Assembly: GCF_900101855.1 (NCBI RefSeq)
Contig: NZ_FMVC01000004.1
Span: forward strand, 124,001 to 188,000
Source of the DNA: Flavobacterium anhuiense
GTDB lineage: Bacteria; Bacteroidota; Bacteroidia; Flavobacteriales; Flavobacteriaceae
Direction of reading: 5' to 3'
Length of the DNA stretch: 64,000 nt
In this document: piece by piece, positions 17,649 to 26,403 of the stretch
How the letters are laid out: every line of letters begins with the position of its first letter
How positions within the stretch are numbered: the first letter of the stretch is position 1
Translations under genes and position numbers: made by a program
The notes under the pieces: generated by a model
What the model was told of the DNA's origin: nothing
Seen by the model: only the letters and a program-made list of their open reading frames with translations
Database searches by the model: none

Positions 17649-18665
17649 ATGAAAAAATTACTCATTTTATTTTTAATTGTTACTGCGTACTCTTGTAAAA
17701 CAACGCAGTCAACAGCATCTAAAGACAATTCGGATCCTTCAAAATATATTAAGGCTATCAGCGAAAAAGATCTTAAAACAATGCTTTACACTATTGCTTC
17801 TGATGAAATGGAAGGTCGCGAAACTGGTTCTAAGGGACAGAAAAAAGCAGGTCTTTACATGATTGAGCAATACAAAAAAAGTGGAATCTCTTTTCCAAAA
17901 GGGGCTTCAGATTACTATCAGCCTGTTCCTGCAGCATTTATGAATGCAAGACGTAATCAAAACCTTCCTGATTCTGAAAATATCTGGGCTTATATTGAAG
18001 GAACAGAAAAACCAGATGAAGTTTTGGTAATTTCTGCACATTACGATCACGTGGGCATTAAAAACGGTGAAGTGTACAACGGAGCTGATGATGATGGTTC
18101 TGGAACTGTAGCTGTTATGGAAATGGCGAAAGCTTTTGCGAAAGCGAAAAAACAAGGCCACGGACCCAAACGTTCAATTTTGTTTCTTCACGTTACTGGC
18201 GAAGAGCACGGTTTGCATGGATCTCGTTACTATTCTGAAAATCCGTTATTCCCAATTGCAAATACAATTGCTGACATTAATATCGACATGATCGGCCGTC
18301 GTGATGTTGAACATTCAAATACAAACAATTATGTTTATGTAATCGGCGCTGATAGATTATCATCTGATTTACATAATGCAGTTGTGGCTCAAAACGAAAA
18401 ATACATCAAAATGGACTTGGATTTTAAATTTAATGATCCGAAAGATCCAAACCATTTCTACGAGCGTTCTGACCACTATAATTTTGCTAAACACGGCATT
18501 CCATCTGTTTTCTTCTTCAACGGAGTTCATGAAGATTATCACGGAAAAGGTGACGAGCCTCAAAAAATTGAATACGATGCTTTGACTAAAAGAACTAAAC
18601 TGGCTTTTGTTGTAGCATGGGAATTAGCAAATAGAGAGAATAGACCGGTAGTTGATAAGAAATAG
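17649..18665 (+). CDS. M28-family zinc aminopeptidase, lipoprotein
   Basis: This is a dinuclear-zinc peptidase of the M28 family that removes N-terminal residues from peptides. The signal sequence ends in a lipobox (AYSC), placing Cys16 at the mature N-terminus and the enzyme on a membrane surface. Zinc and catalytic motifs are HYDHVG, GADDDGSGT, TGEEHGLHGS and DMIGR, with a late HEDYH. The 338-aa length fits. It lies 9 bp after the DUF3667 gene and is followed by a terminator inside a long inverted repeat. Confidence 0.92.
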   Translation: MKKLLILFLIVTAYSCKTTQSTASKDNSDPSKYIKAISEKDLKTMLYTIASDEMEGRETGSKGQKKAGLYMIEQYKKSGISFPKGASDYYQPVPAAFMNARRNQNLPDSENIWAYIEGTEKPDEVLVISAHYDHVGIKNGEVYNGADDDGSGTVAVMEMAKAFAKAKKQGHGPKRSILFLHVTGEEHGLHGSRYYSENPLFPIANTIADINIDMIGRRDVEHSNTNNYVYVIGADRLSSDLHNAVVAQNEKYIKMDLDFKFNDPKDPNHFYERSDHYNFAKHGIPSVFFFNGVHEDYHGKGDEPQKIEYDALTKRTKLAFVVAWELANRENRPVVDKK

Positions 18666-18668
18666 TTA

Positions 18669-18800
18669 CAAAGGTTCAAAGTAACAAAGTGACAAAGGTT
18701 CTAATTGTACCAATAAAAAAGGATGAGTTAAAACTCATCCTTTTTTATTTTATATATACCTAAAGAAAAAACTTTGTCACTTTGTTACTTTGAACCTTTG
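18669..18800. repeat. Perfect 29-bp inverted repeat flanking a terminator
   Basis: The arms 18669-18697 and 18772-18800 are exact reverse complements, with a core that reads GGTTCAAAGTAACAAAGTGA. The enclosed loop contains a rho-independent terminator. The repeat lies between the convergent M28 peptidase and rho genes. Related TTTGAACCTTTG words recur near 23720. Confidence 0.75.
18715..18746. terminator. Bidirectional terminator between M28 peptidase and rho
   Basis: The stem AAAAAAGGATGAGTT / AACTCATCCTTTTTT is flanked by A-runs and T-runs. It can serve both convergent genes. Confidence 0.8.
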
Positions 18801-18809
18801 CCCCTTCTT

Positions 18810-20645
18810 CTAGTCATTCATAGAAATCAAAAACTCCTCATTATTCTTCGTTTTCTTGAAACGATCATTTACAAAATCCATAGATTCTACTGGGTTCATA
18901 TCTGACAGATATTTACGCATAATCCACATTCTTTGTAATGTTTTCTCGTCTAAAAGTAAGTCATCGCGACGTGTACTTGAAGAAGTAAGATCGATTGCAG
19001 GGAAAATACGTTTATTGGCTATCTTACGGTCTAATTGAAGTTCCATGTTTCCAGTTCCTTTAAACTCTTCGAAGATAACCTCATCCATTTTAGAACCAGT
19101 TTCTGTTAATGCAGTTGCGATGATACTTAAAGATCCGCCGTTTTCTACATTTCTGGCCGCTCCAAAGAAACGTTTTGGTTTTTGTAATGCATTGGCATCA
19201 ACACCTCCACTTAATACTTTTCCGGATGCAGGCTGAACGGTGTTGTAAGCTCTTGCTAAACGTGTAATAGAATCTAATAGAATCACAACATCGTGACCGC
19301 ATTCTACTAAACGTTTCGCTTTTTCTAATACAATGTTAGCGATTTTTACGTGTTCTTGCGGTTCTCTATCGAAAGTTGAAGCAATAACTTCACCACGCAC
19401 ACTTCTTTGCATATCGGTAACCTCCTCTGGACGCTCGTCGATAAGAAGAACAATCAAATAAACTTCTGGGTGGTTGGCTGCAATAGCGTTTGCAATATCT
19501 TTAAGAAGCATTGTTTTACCCGTTTTAGGCTGAGCAACGATCATACCACGCTGACCTTTACCTATTGGTGAAAACAAGTCTATAATTCTTGTTGAAATAG
19601 AACTGCCTTTTTCGGCAAGTTTGAATTTTTCTGAAGGGAAAACCGGTGTCAAGTGTTCAAAAGAAACTCTATCGCGAACTACTTGCGGATCGTGACCATT
19701 GATTTTTAATACACGAACCAAAGGAAAAAATTTCTCACCTTCTTTTGGAGGGCGAACCACTCCTTTTACTGTATCTCCTGTTTTTAAACCAAATAATCTG
19801 ATTTGTGAAGTTGACAAATAAATATCGTCTGGAGAAGCTAAATAATTATAATCTGATGAACGTAAAAATCCATAACCGTCTGGCATCATTTCTAGAACGC
19901 CTTCACTTTCAATAATTCCGTCAAATTCAAAATCAGAATCTCTGAAATTATTGTTATTCTTTTTATTCTTATGATTAGGATTTTGGTTATTGTGGTTTCC
20001 GTTTCCATTGCCATTCCCGTTTTGATTTTGGTTCTGATTCGGGTTTTGATTTTGGTTCTGGTTCTGATTTTTATTCTGATTCGGATTAACCTTTTTTGCA
20101 GGGGTTTGTGTAGTTTTTTCAGCTGTTTCTGCTGTTGGCTCAGAAATTGGTTCTGATGGAGTTAAATCTGTAACTTCTTCAGATGCTACTTCTTTTACTA
20201 CCTCTTTCTCTTTTTTAAGTGCTACTTTTTTCTCGTATGCCTGTTTATTGAATTTTACTGCTTTAGGTTCTTTTTTTCCTGCCGCAGGCTTATTTTCCTG
20301 TACTGCTTCTATCGTCGTTTCTGCAATTGGCTCTACTTTTTCTGCAGTTTCTTTATTTTGAACAGTTTCCTCTACTTTATCAAATTCTAAAACAGGTGCA
20401 TTTTTGGTATTTGCTGCTTTTGCTTTGGCTGGTGCAATTCTAGCGCGTTTTGGTTTCTCTTCTTTAGTTTCTGCTGCTTCAGTTTTTGGAGTTTCTGTCG
20501 GCGCAAGAGATGCCTCTTGGTGTGCTAAAATCTGACTTATTAAAGTCTCTTTTTTGACACCAGTAATCTTTATTGTTTTAGCTAACTTAGCTATTTCTTG
20601 AAGCTCAGAAAGCTTCATTTCTTTTAATGCAGAAATATCAAACAT
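18810..20645 (-). CDS. rho: Transcription termination factor Rho with Asn/Gln-rich insert
   Basis: Rho is the hexameric RNA helicase that ends transcription. Visible parts are a SAP-like N-terminal domain (about residues 1-45), a long low-complexity linker, an RNA-binding cold-shock-like domain (about 242-315), and the ATPase core with Walker A in AQPKTGKT and Walker B in [10 protein letters not shown]. The linker is first Ala/Lys/Glu-rich, then strongly Asn/Gln-rich (about 185-235). At 611 aa it is far longer than the 419 aa of E. coli Rho; the excess is the linker. Similar disordered inserts are known in Bacteroides Rho, where they promote phase separation. Confidence 0.96.
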   Translation of the reverse strand: MFDISALKEMKLSELQEIAKLAKTIKITGVKKETLISQILAHQEASLAPTETPKTEAAETKEEKPKRARIAPAKAKAANTKNAPVLEFDKVEETVQNKETAEKVEPIAETTIEAVQENKPAAGKKEPKAVKFNKQAYEKKVALKKEKEVVKEVASEEVTDLTPSEPISEPTAETAEKTTQTPAKKVNPNQNKNQNQNQNQNPNQNQNQNGNGNGNGNHNNQNPNHKNKKNNNNFRDSDFEFDGIIESEGVLEMMPDGYGFLRSSDYNYLASPDDIYLSTSQIRLFGLKTGDTVKGVVRPPKEGEKFFPLVRVLKINGHDPQVVRDRVSFEHLTPVFPSEKFKLAEKGSSISTRIIDLFSPIGKGQRGMIVAQPKTGKTMLLKDIANAIAANHPEVYLIVLLIDERPEEVTDMQRSVRGEVIASTFDREPQEHVKIANIVLEKAKRLVECGHDVVILLDSITRLARAYNTVQPASGKVLSGGVDANALQKPKRFFGAARNVENGGSLSIIATALTETGSKMDEVIFEEFKGTGNMELQLDRKIANKRIFPAIDLTSSSTRRDDLLLDEKTLQRMWIMRKYLSDMNPVESMDFVNDRFKKTKNNEEFLISMND

Positions 20646-20801
20646 GAATGTTCTATGAATTTAATTATTTTAAGGAATACTGTAAAAAGAATAGGTAGAT
20701 AATTAATTTGAATTGACCGCAGTATGAAGTGCTTACGGTATTATGATGCAATAATACGAATAAAATTTTATCATACAATAGTATTTTAAAAAAAGAAAAT
20801 A

Positions 20802-20809
20802 TATTTTTG
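20802..20809 (+). promoter_or_regulatory. Predicted -7 promoter element upstream of DUF4293 gene
   Basis: TATTTTTG matches the Bacteroidota -7 consensus TAnnTTTG and lies 17 bp before the start codon. No good TTG is seen at the -33 position, so support is partial. Confidence 0.4.
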
Positions 20810-20826
20810 TAAAACATTTTTAGACC

Positions 20827-21237
20827 ATGATACAAAGAATTCAGACTGTATATTTATTTCTAGCTTTTGCTGCAACTGGCATTTTAATGCTTTTTGTTCC
20901 GCTTTGGACAACTAATGCAGGAAAGCCATTCTTTTTTATGCAGGATCAGCTTTATACTATTTTATTAGGCTTAACAACAATGCTTAGTATTATCAGTATA
21001 ATTTCATTTAAAAAGAGACAAAATCAGTTTGTGCTAAATAGACTGAACATCATATTGAATTTAATTTTATTAGGATTATTTGTATATCGATCACTAAATT
21101 TATCTGGAGGGACTGAGGTCTCTGAGAAAGGTATTGGGATGTTCATGCCGATTGTTGCTATCGTGTTATTAGTTTTAGCTAATAAGGCCATCAAAAAGGA
21201 TGAGGATCTTGTAAAATCTGTAGATCGTTTGAGGTAA
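20827..21237 (+). CDS. DUF4293 membrane protein
   Basis: This 136-aa protein has four predicted membrane helices (about residues 7-27, 44-61, 73-90 and 105-122). The N-terminal MIQRIQTVYLFLA block is characteristic of DUF4293, a Bacteroidota family of unknown function. It is divergent from rho, an arrangement I believe is common in Flavobacteria. It appears monocistronic, with a terminator at 21271. Confidence 0.82.
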   Translation: MIQRIQTVYLFLAFAATGILMLFVPLWTTNAGKPFFFMQDQLYTILLGLTTMLSIISIISFKKRQNQFVLNRLNIILNLILLGLFVYRSLNLSGGTEVSEKGIGMFMPIVAIVLLVLANKAIKKDEDLVKSVDRLR

Positions 21238-21270
21238 ACCTATAAACTTAGTTTATTTTGTGCGAAGAAG

Positions 21271-21298
21271 AACCCGAATTTTTATTCGGGTTTTTTTT
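21271..21298 (+). terminator. Rho-independent terminator after DUF4293 gene
   Basis: The stem AACCCGAAT / ATTCGGGTT is followed by a long T-run. Confidence 0.85.
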
Positions 21299-21354
21299 AC
21301 CCTATTATATTATAAATCAAACCTAAAGGGTACAATTAGAATCTATTTACGTGA

Positions 21355-21362
21355 TAAATTTG
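21355..21362 (+). promoter_or_regulatory. Predicted -7 promoter element of the two-component operon
   Basis: TAAATTTG matches TAnnTTTG and lies 22 bp before the response-regulator start. A clear -33 TTG is not visible at the right distance. Confidence 0.4.
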
Positions 21363-21384
21363 CATTTTCAAATTCAAATAAATC

Positions 21385-22044
21385 ATGACACCAAAAATAA
21401 GGATTCATCTAGCAGATGATCATCAGGTCTTAATTGATGGATTGTCCAACTTACTTCAAACCGTTTCAAACTTTGAAGTGGCAGGAACTTCATTAGACGG
21501 CACCACTGTCTACGATGATGTTGTGAAAGACCTCGCCGATGTTTTAATTTTAGACATCAGCATGCCGAAAAAAGATGGTATTGAAACCCTTAAAGAATTT
21601 AAAGAAAAACAACTGCCTTGTAAAGTCATTATTTTATCTAGCTATGATGATTTAAAAATCATTAAAGAAGTAATGAAACTAGGCGCAAAAGGCTATCTGA
21701 CAAAAAATTGCGCTGGAGAAAATATTATTGAAGCGGTTGAAGCCGTTTATCAAGGTCAGGAATATTTTAGCGACGCGGTCAGAGAAAAAATCTTCAACTC
21801 CTTTATGGACAGTCCAAAACTGAATCATAATGTGATTATAGAAAATCCGATTTTAAGTCCACGTGAAATTGAAATCATTATTCTGATTGCTTTGGAATAT
21901 AGCGGAAAAGAAATCAGTGAAAAGCTTTTTATTAGTTCGCATACTGTCGAAACGCATCGCAAAAACATCATGAAAAAGCTGAACATTAAAAGTACAATCG
22001 GCCTAGTGAAATATGCCCTTAAAAACAATCTTATCAACCCTTAA
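21385..22044 (+). CDS. NarL/LuxR-type response regulator
   Basis: This is a response regulator with an N-terminal receiver domain (about residues 4-120, phosphoacceptor Asp57 in LILDISMP) and a C-terminal LuxR-type helix-turn-helix (about 150-215, including LSPREIEIIILIA and SSHTVETHRKNIMKKL). It binds DNA as a dimer when phosphorylated by its partner kinase, encoded 11 bp downstream. Here the regulator gene comes first. Targets are unknown. Confidence 0.94.
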   Translation: MTPKIRIHLADDHQVLIDGLSNLLQTVSNFEVAGTSLDGTTVYDDVVKDLADVLILDISMPKKDGIETLKEFKEKQLPCKVIILSSYDDLKIIKEVMKLGAKGYLTKNCAGENIIEAVEAVYQGQEYFSDAVREKIFNSFMDSPKLNHNVIIENPILSPREIEIIILIALEYSGKEISEKLFISSHTVETHRKNIMKKLNIKSTIGLVKYALKNNLINP

Positions 22045-22055
22045 CAATTGCTTTT

Positions 22056-22970
22056 ATGTCTGTTTTTCGTTTTTTTATCTCTTTGCTATTATTTTTTGCT
22101 GTTAAAGCAACTAGTCTTGCACAGCCAAAAGATATTGCAAATGCAAAGACTCTTCAAACTCAAGTTGATAATAAAACAACAATTAAGCCTATTAGCAAAT
22201 CGGAACAGTTGCGAAATAAAAAAATCGTCAGCTTATCTATTATACTTACAGTTATCATTTTTCTTTTGTTTTATTTCCTATACCAAAACAATAAGCTTAA
22301 GCAAAAAATAAAACGAAAAGACACCAAACAGAAAATTCTTCTAGATATCATCAATTCTGGCATTGATTCTCAAGAAGCAGAACACAAGAAAATTGCTTCT
22401 TTTCTGCATGACAATATTAATTCGTTATTATCCTCAGCTGGATTGCATTTAAATACATTTACAGCTCAGAACGATATAAAATCTGATGAAATACAAAAGG
22501 CAAAAGCCATTTTATCTGAAGCTCATGAACTTTTAAGAGATATGTCTCATGATCTTGTTCCATCACTTTTGGTGCGTTTTGGACTGATATATTCTTTAGA
22601 AGATTTATGCGAAAAAAACTCCAATTCTGCTATTGAATTTGAATTTTCGAGTTTTATTCCAACCAGCAGAAGATATGCTGAGAAATTTGAAATGAAAATT
22701 TACTTTATTGTCAGCGAATTATTCAGCAACATCACAAAACATAGTAATGCCAAAAAAGCAAAACTTTCTCTTACGGAAAAAGAAAATAAATTGATCTTGC
22801 GTATCTATGATGACGGAATTGGCTTTAAAACTGAAAAATTAAAAGATGCTGAAGGTTTTGGCTTAAATAGAATTAGAGCTAGAATTAAAAAATATAAAGG
22901 CTCATTATCAATTGTTTCGAAAGAAAATCAGGGAACTAAGATAAAAATTCAGATTCCGTTGCCACATTAA
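22056..22970 (+). CDS. Sensor histidine kinase, NarX/DesK-like class
   Basis: This is a membrane kinase paired with the upstream LuxR-type regulator. It has a signal-peptide-like N-terminus, a periplasmic stretch of only about 35 residues, a single membrane helix (about 57-78) and a HisKA_3-type dimerisation domain with His118 in FLHDN. A C-terminal HATPase domain follows, with N-box SELFSNITKHS and G-box DDGIGF. The tiny external part leaves little room for a ligand-binding domain, so it may sense through the membrane or a partner. The 304-aa length is short but complete. Confidence 0.92.
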   Translation: MSVFRFFISLLLFFAVKATSLAQPKDIANAKTLQTQVDNKTTIKPISKSEQLRNKKIVSLSIILTVIIFLLFYFLYQNNKLKQKIKRKDTKQKILLDIINSGIDSQEAEHKKIASFLHDNINSLLSSAGLHLNTFTAQNDIKSDEIQKAKAILSEAHELLRDMSHDLVPSLLVRFGLIYSLEDLCEKNSNSAIEFEFSSFIPTSRRYAEKFEMKIYFIVSELFSNITKHSNAKKAKLSLTEKENKLILRIYDDGIGFKTEKLKDAEGFGLNRIRARIKKYKGSLSIVSKENQGTKIKIQIPLPH

Positions 22971-23465
22971 TCACTTGGCTCCTATTTCAATAATCTCTAA
23001 ATCTTTTATTTTATCATCGTCGATCACAAATCGAAGCATGGTTCTCACTTTATGAAAACCGCTTTTTCCAGCCGCACCCGGATTCATATGCAATAAATTG
23101 TGCTTTTTATCAAACATGACTTTCAGAATATGCGAATGCCCACAGATAAATAATTTTGGAGGATTCAGCGCTAGTTCTTCCCTAACATTCTGATTGTACT
23201 TTCCCGGATAACCTCCAATGTGCGTAATCCAAACCGGTACATTTTCACATGAAAAACGGTTATTTAACGGAAATTCTAACCTCGCTTTTGCATCGTCAAT
23301 ATTTCCATAAACTGCTCTTAGAGGTTTTAACTTTTTTATAGTATCCGTAACACTCAGATCTCCAATATCTCCAGCATGCCAGACTTCATCGGCTTGAGCA
23401 ACATATTTTAAAATTGTATCATCGATGTGACTGTGAGTATCGGAAAGTAAGAGGATTTTGGTCAT
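22971..23465 (-). CDS. YfcE/MJ0936-type metallophosphoesterase
   Basis: This is a calcineurin-like phosphodiesterase of 164 aa. Metal-binding motifs appear in order: SDTHSH, HAGDIGD, YGNID, WITHIGG and CGHSHI. The compact single-domain layout matches the YfcE/MJ0936 subgroup, which cleaves phosphodiesters in vitro but has uncertain natural substrates. The gene is convergent with the kinase, and the two stop codons are directly adjacent. Confidence 0.92.
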   Translation of the reverse strand: MTKILLLSDTHSHIDDTILKYVAQADEVWHAGDIGDLSVTDTIKKLKPLRAVYGNIDDAKARLEFPLNNRFSCENVPVWITHIGGYPGKYNQNVREELALNPPKLFICGHSHILKVMFDKKHNLLHMNPGAAGKSGFHKVRTMLRFVIDDDKIKDLEIIEIGAK

Positions 23466-23475
23466 TTTTTTAAGA

Positions 23476-23705
23476 GGCTAAGATTCTGAGATGCTAAGAT
23501 ACTAAGTTTTTTTTCTGGAGAGACGTACTGTGGTGTGTCTAACGTCAGATTACTCAATAACTAAATTTTAAACAGAACGAAAGACGCACTGCAGTCTCTA
23601 CAGATAGAAATTACAAAAAAAACCTTTTTAGCTCTGAACCTTTGCAACTTTGTCACTAAAAAAAGAAAAAACTTAGCACCTTAGCACCTTAGCATCTTAG
23701 AAGCT
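23476..23705. repeat. Nested double inverted repeat (TTAGCATCTTAG / AGACGCACTGCAGT types)
   Basis: The outer imperfect arms 23476-23506 and 23672-23700 are built from CTAAG-like words. They enclose an inner pair at 23518-23540 and 23582-23599 (AGACGCACTGCAGTCTCT and its partner). The region lies between the phosphoesterase and truA and has no coding potential. The layout suggests one palindrome inserted into the loop of another. Confidence 0.6.
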
Positions 23706-23747
23706 TTTTTTCATACCTTTGTGCCTTTGAACCTTTGAACCTCAACA

Positions 23748-24482
23748 GTGAGATATTTTATTCAATTCGCTTACAACGGAACACATTATCATGGCTGGCA
23801 GATTCAGCCAAATGCTTCTTCAGTTCAGGAAACTTTAAATAAGGCTTTTTCAGTTTTATTAAATGAAACTATCAGTATTATGGGTGCTGGAAGAACGGAT
23901 ACTGGTGTGCATGCGAGCGAAATGTACGGGCATTTTGACACAGAAAAGACTTTAGACATTCCGGTTTTGGTTTATAAACTGAATTCGTATTTACCAAAAG
24001 ACATTGCGATTTTTGATATTATATTGGTTCACGATGATGCACATTGCCGATTTGACGCAACTAAACGAACATATGAATATCATATCAATACGGTTAAGAA
24101 TCCTTTTTTACAGGAATTGAGCTGGTATGTGACGCAGAAACTTGATGTAGGTTTAATGAATGATGCGGCACAATTATTATTGAAGCATACCGATTTTCAG
24201 TGTTTTTCAAAAGTTAATACTGATGTCAACACATTTGATTGCACGATTTTTGAGGCGTTCTGGAAACAAGAAAACGGAAAACTGATTTTTACCATTTCGG
24301 CAAATCGGTTTTTAAGAAATATGGTTCGCTCCATTGTGGGAACTTTGATTAATATAGGATTACACAAAATCACACTGGCAGATTTTGAAAACATTATTGC
24401 CAGCAAAAACAGAGAAAAAGCAGGGTTTTCTGTCCCAGCACATGGTTTATATTTAACCAATATCTATTACGATTACATTTAA
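23748..24482 (+). CDS. truA: tRNA pseudouridine(38-40) synthase
   Basis: TruA converts uridines 38-40 of the tRNA anticodon arm to pseudouridine. The product begins MRYFIQFAYNGTHYHGWQ and carries the catalytic Asp in GAGRTDTGVHA. A family-typical C-terminal block with FLRNMVRSIVGTL follows. The 244-aa length is standard. The start is a GTG, since no in-frame ATG sits near the conserved N-terminus. It appears solitary upstream because the preceding 280 bp are repeats. An RNA-like element and an ABC exporter gene follow. Confidence 0.95.
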   Translation: MRYFIQFAYNGTHYHGWQIQPNASSVQETLNKAFSVLLNETISIMGAGRTDTGVHASEMYGHFDTEKTLDIPVLVYKLNSYLPKDIAIFDIILVHDDAHCRFDATKRTYEYHINTVKNPFLQELSWYVTQKLDVGLMNDAAQLLLKHTDFQCFSKVNTDVNTFDCTIFEAFWKQENGKLIFTISANRFLRNMVRSIVGTLINIGLHKITLADFENIIASKNREKAGFSVPAHGLYLTNIYYDYI

Positions 24483-24629
24483 TAGCCCTGATTGCAGTGA
24501 AAAGCTTTTTTGAAAAAAATATAGTTTTTGTAATTTTTATGAAGCGACCAACGGAAGCTTTATAAAAATTAAACAAAAACATATTTTTGAGAAAAACTTG
24601 TAACGGAAAGCAGGAAACAGCTCCTAAAA
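24483..24629 (+). ncRNA. Candidate structured RNA between truA and ABC exporter
   Basis: The whole interval from the truA stop to the ABC start can fold. The ends pair as AGC/GCU (24484-24486 with 24620-24622) and CCUG/CAGG (24487-24490 with 24611-24614). Inside, a hairpin of about 29 bp spans 24515-24588: AAAAAUAU with AUAUUUUU, GUUUUUGU with ACAAAAAC, AAUUUUUAU with AUAAAAAUU, and AAGC with GCUU, leaving a loop near GACCAACG. The conserved-looking ends (UAGCCCUGAU and GCAGGAAACAGCUCC) resemble an element I recall between Flavobacterium genes, possibly the published Flavo-1 motif. Class membership is unconfirmed. Confidence 0.5.
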
Positions 24630-24632
24630 TAA

Positions 24633-26387
24633 ATGAAAGCAAAAGCATTCGACACAGGATTATTCAAACGAATTTTAAAATATACCCGCCCTTATAAATG
24701 GCGCTATTACGGCGTAATTATTTTTGCCATTTCGCTGTCTATTTTTGCCGCGCTTCGTCCTTATTTACTTAAAGAAACAGTAGACGGTTACATCAAAACT
24801 CATGATAAAATGGGATTGCTGCTATACATCATTCTGATGGGAGTGGTTTTGCTTATGGAGGTTTTTTCTCAGTTTTACTTTGTGTATTGGGCAAACTGGC
24901 TCGGTCAAGACATTGTAAAAGATATTAGAACCAAACTTTTTCAGCATATTCTGAGTTTTAGAATGAAGTATTTTGATTTGGTTCCGGTTGGACAATTGGT
25001 GACCCGTGCTGTTTCGGATATTGAATCGATTGCTCGTATTTTCAGTCAAGGTTTGTTTATGATTATAAGCGACTTGATGAAAATGGTTGTAGTTTTGATT
25101 TTTATGTTTTACATGAACTGGAAACTGACTTGGATTGTCGTAATTGCGATGCCAATTTTGGTTTATGTAACTAGAATTTTTCAACGCAAAATGCAAGTGG
25201 CTTTTGAAGAAGTGCGAACTCAGATTGCCAACATGAACTCGTTTGTACAGGAACGCGTAACGGGAATGAAAATCGTGCAGCTTTTTAACCGCGAAAAAAT
25301 CGAAGCCGAAAATTTTAAAGAAATCAATAACAAACATAGAGTTGCTTGGATTAAGACTATTTTATACAACTCCATCTTCTTCCCTATCGCCGATATTATT
25401 TCGTCTATTACTTTAGGTTTGGTTGTGGTTTATGGCGGTTTTAGAATTTTGAACGGAGATCATTTTACAACTTTTGGAGATTTATTCTCTTACACGATGT
25501 TTATCGGAATGCTATTTAATCCGTTAAGACAAATTGCAGATAAATTTAACGAGATGCAATTGGGAATGATTGCTGCCAATCGTGTTTTTGATATTATCGA
25601 TACACAAGATCATATTCAAGATACAGGAACAATTGAAGCGCCTGTTTTTAACGGAAGCATCGAATTTAAGGATGTTCGTTTTAGCTATATTCCCGAAGAA
25701 GAAGTTATAAAAGGAATTGATTTGTCGGTTTCATCTGGACAGACTGTAGCTATTGTAGGTTCAACGGGCGCCGGAAAATCGACTATCATTAATTTATTGA
25801 ATCGCTTTTACGAAATCAACAGCGGTACAATCTGCATTGACGGAGAAAATATTGAAAATTATACTTTGGCTTCTTTAAGAAAACAAATTGCAGTCGTTTT
25901 GCAAGATGTATTTTTGTTTGCCGATACGATTTATAATAATATTACCTTGCATAATCCAGCAATTACTAGAGATAAGGTAATTGATGCGGCAAAGAAAATT
26001 GGTGTTCATGATTTTATTATGAATCTTCCAGATAATTATGATTTTGATGTAAAAGAGCGAGGTGTCATGCTTTCTTCTGGTCAGCGCCAGCTTATTGCTT
26101 TTTTACGTTCGTATGTGAGTAATCCGAGTATTTTGATTTTGGATGAAGCCACTTCTTCTATCGATACGTATTCAGAAGAAATGATTCAGCGTGCAACGGA
26201 GACGATTACAAAAGGAAGAACTTCTATTATTATTGCACATAGACTAGCAACAATTGTAAATGCAGATAAAATTGTGGTGATGGATAAGGGATTGATTGTT
26301 GAACAAGGAACACATCAGGAATTATTACTTAAAGCTGATGGTTACTATAAAAATTTATATGACTCGCAGTTTGCTGTGGCGAACTAA
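24633..26387 (+). CDS. ABC exporter, fused permease and ATPase (ABCB/MsbA type)
   Basis: This is a half-transporter of 584 aa with six membrane helices (about residues 18-320) followed by a nucleotide-binding domain (about 345-580). ATPase motifs are Walker A GSTGAGKST, Q-loop VVLQDVFLF, signature LSSGQRQL, Walker B ILILDEATS and the H-loop AHRLAT. It should act as a homodimer or with another half-transporter and export lipid, drug or peptide; the substrate is unknown. The leader contains the structured element at 24483-24629. Confidence 0.94.
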   Translation: MKAKAFDTGLFKRILKYTRPYKWRYYGVIIFAISLSIFAALRPYLLKETVDGYIKTHDKMGLLLYIILMGVVLLMEVFSQFYFVYWANWLGQDIVKDIRTKLFQHILSFRMKYFDLVPVGQLVTRAVSDIESIARIFSQGLFMIISDLMKMVVVLIFMFYMNWKLTWIVVIAMPILVYVTRIFQRKMQVAFEEVRTQIANMNSFVQERVTGMKIVQLFNREKIEAENFKEINNKHRVAWIKTILYNSIFFPIADIISSITLGLVVVYGGFRILNGDHFTTFGDLFSYTMFIGMLFNPLRQIADKFNEMQLGMIAANRVFDIIDTQDHIQDTGTIEAPVFNGSIEFKDVRFSYIPEEEVIKGIDLSVSSGQTVAIVGSTGAGKSTIINLLNRFYEINSGTICIDGENIENYTLASLRKQIAVVLQDVFLFADTIYNNITLHNPAITRDKVIDAAKKIGVHDFIMNLPDNYDFDVKERGVMLSSGQRQLIAFLRSYVSNPSILILDEATSSIDTYSEEMIQRATETITKGRTSIIIAHRLATIVNADKIVVMDKGLIVEQGTHQELLLKADGYYKNLYDSQFAVAN

Positions 26388-26403
26388 GTCATAATGGTAT
26401 TCT

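Noticed and set aside
20060..20100. Repeat-rich stretch in rho considered as a tandem DNA repeat
   Set aside because: It is an in-frame coding sequence for an Asn/Gln-rich protein segment, so it is described under rho.
23476..23705. Possible CRISPR array, because of short repeated CTAAG-like words
   Set aside because: There are no equal-length direct repeats with unique spacers; the pattern is inverted and irregular, and no cas gene is present.
24822..25337. 171-aa open frame on the minus strand
   Set aside because: It lies wholly inside the ABC exporter gene, has low-complexity His/Asn/Lys composition and no family features.
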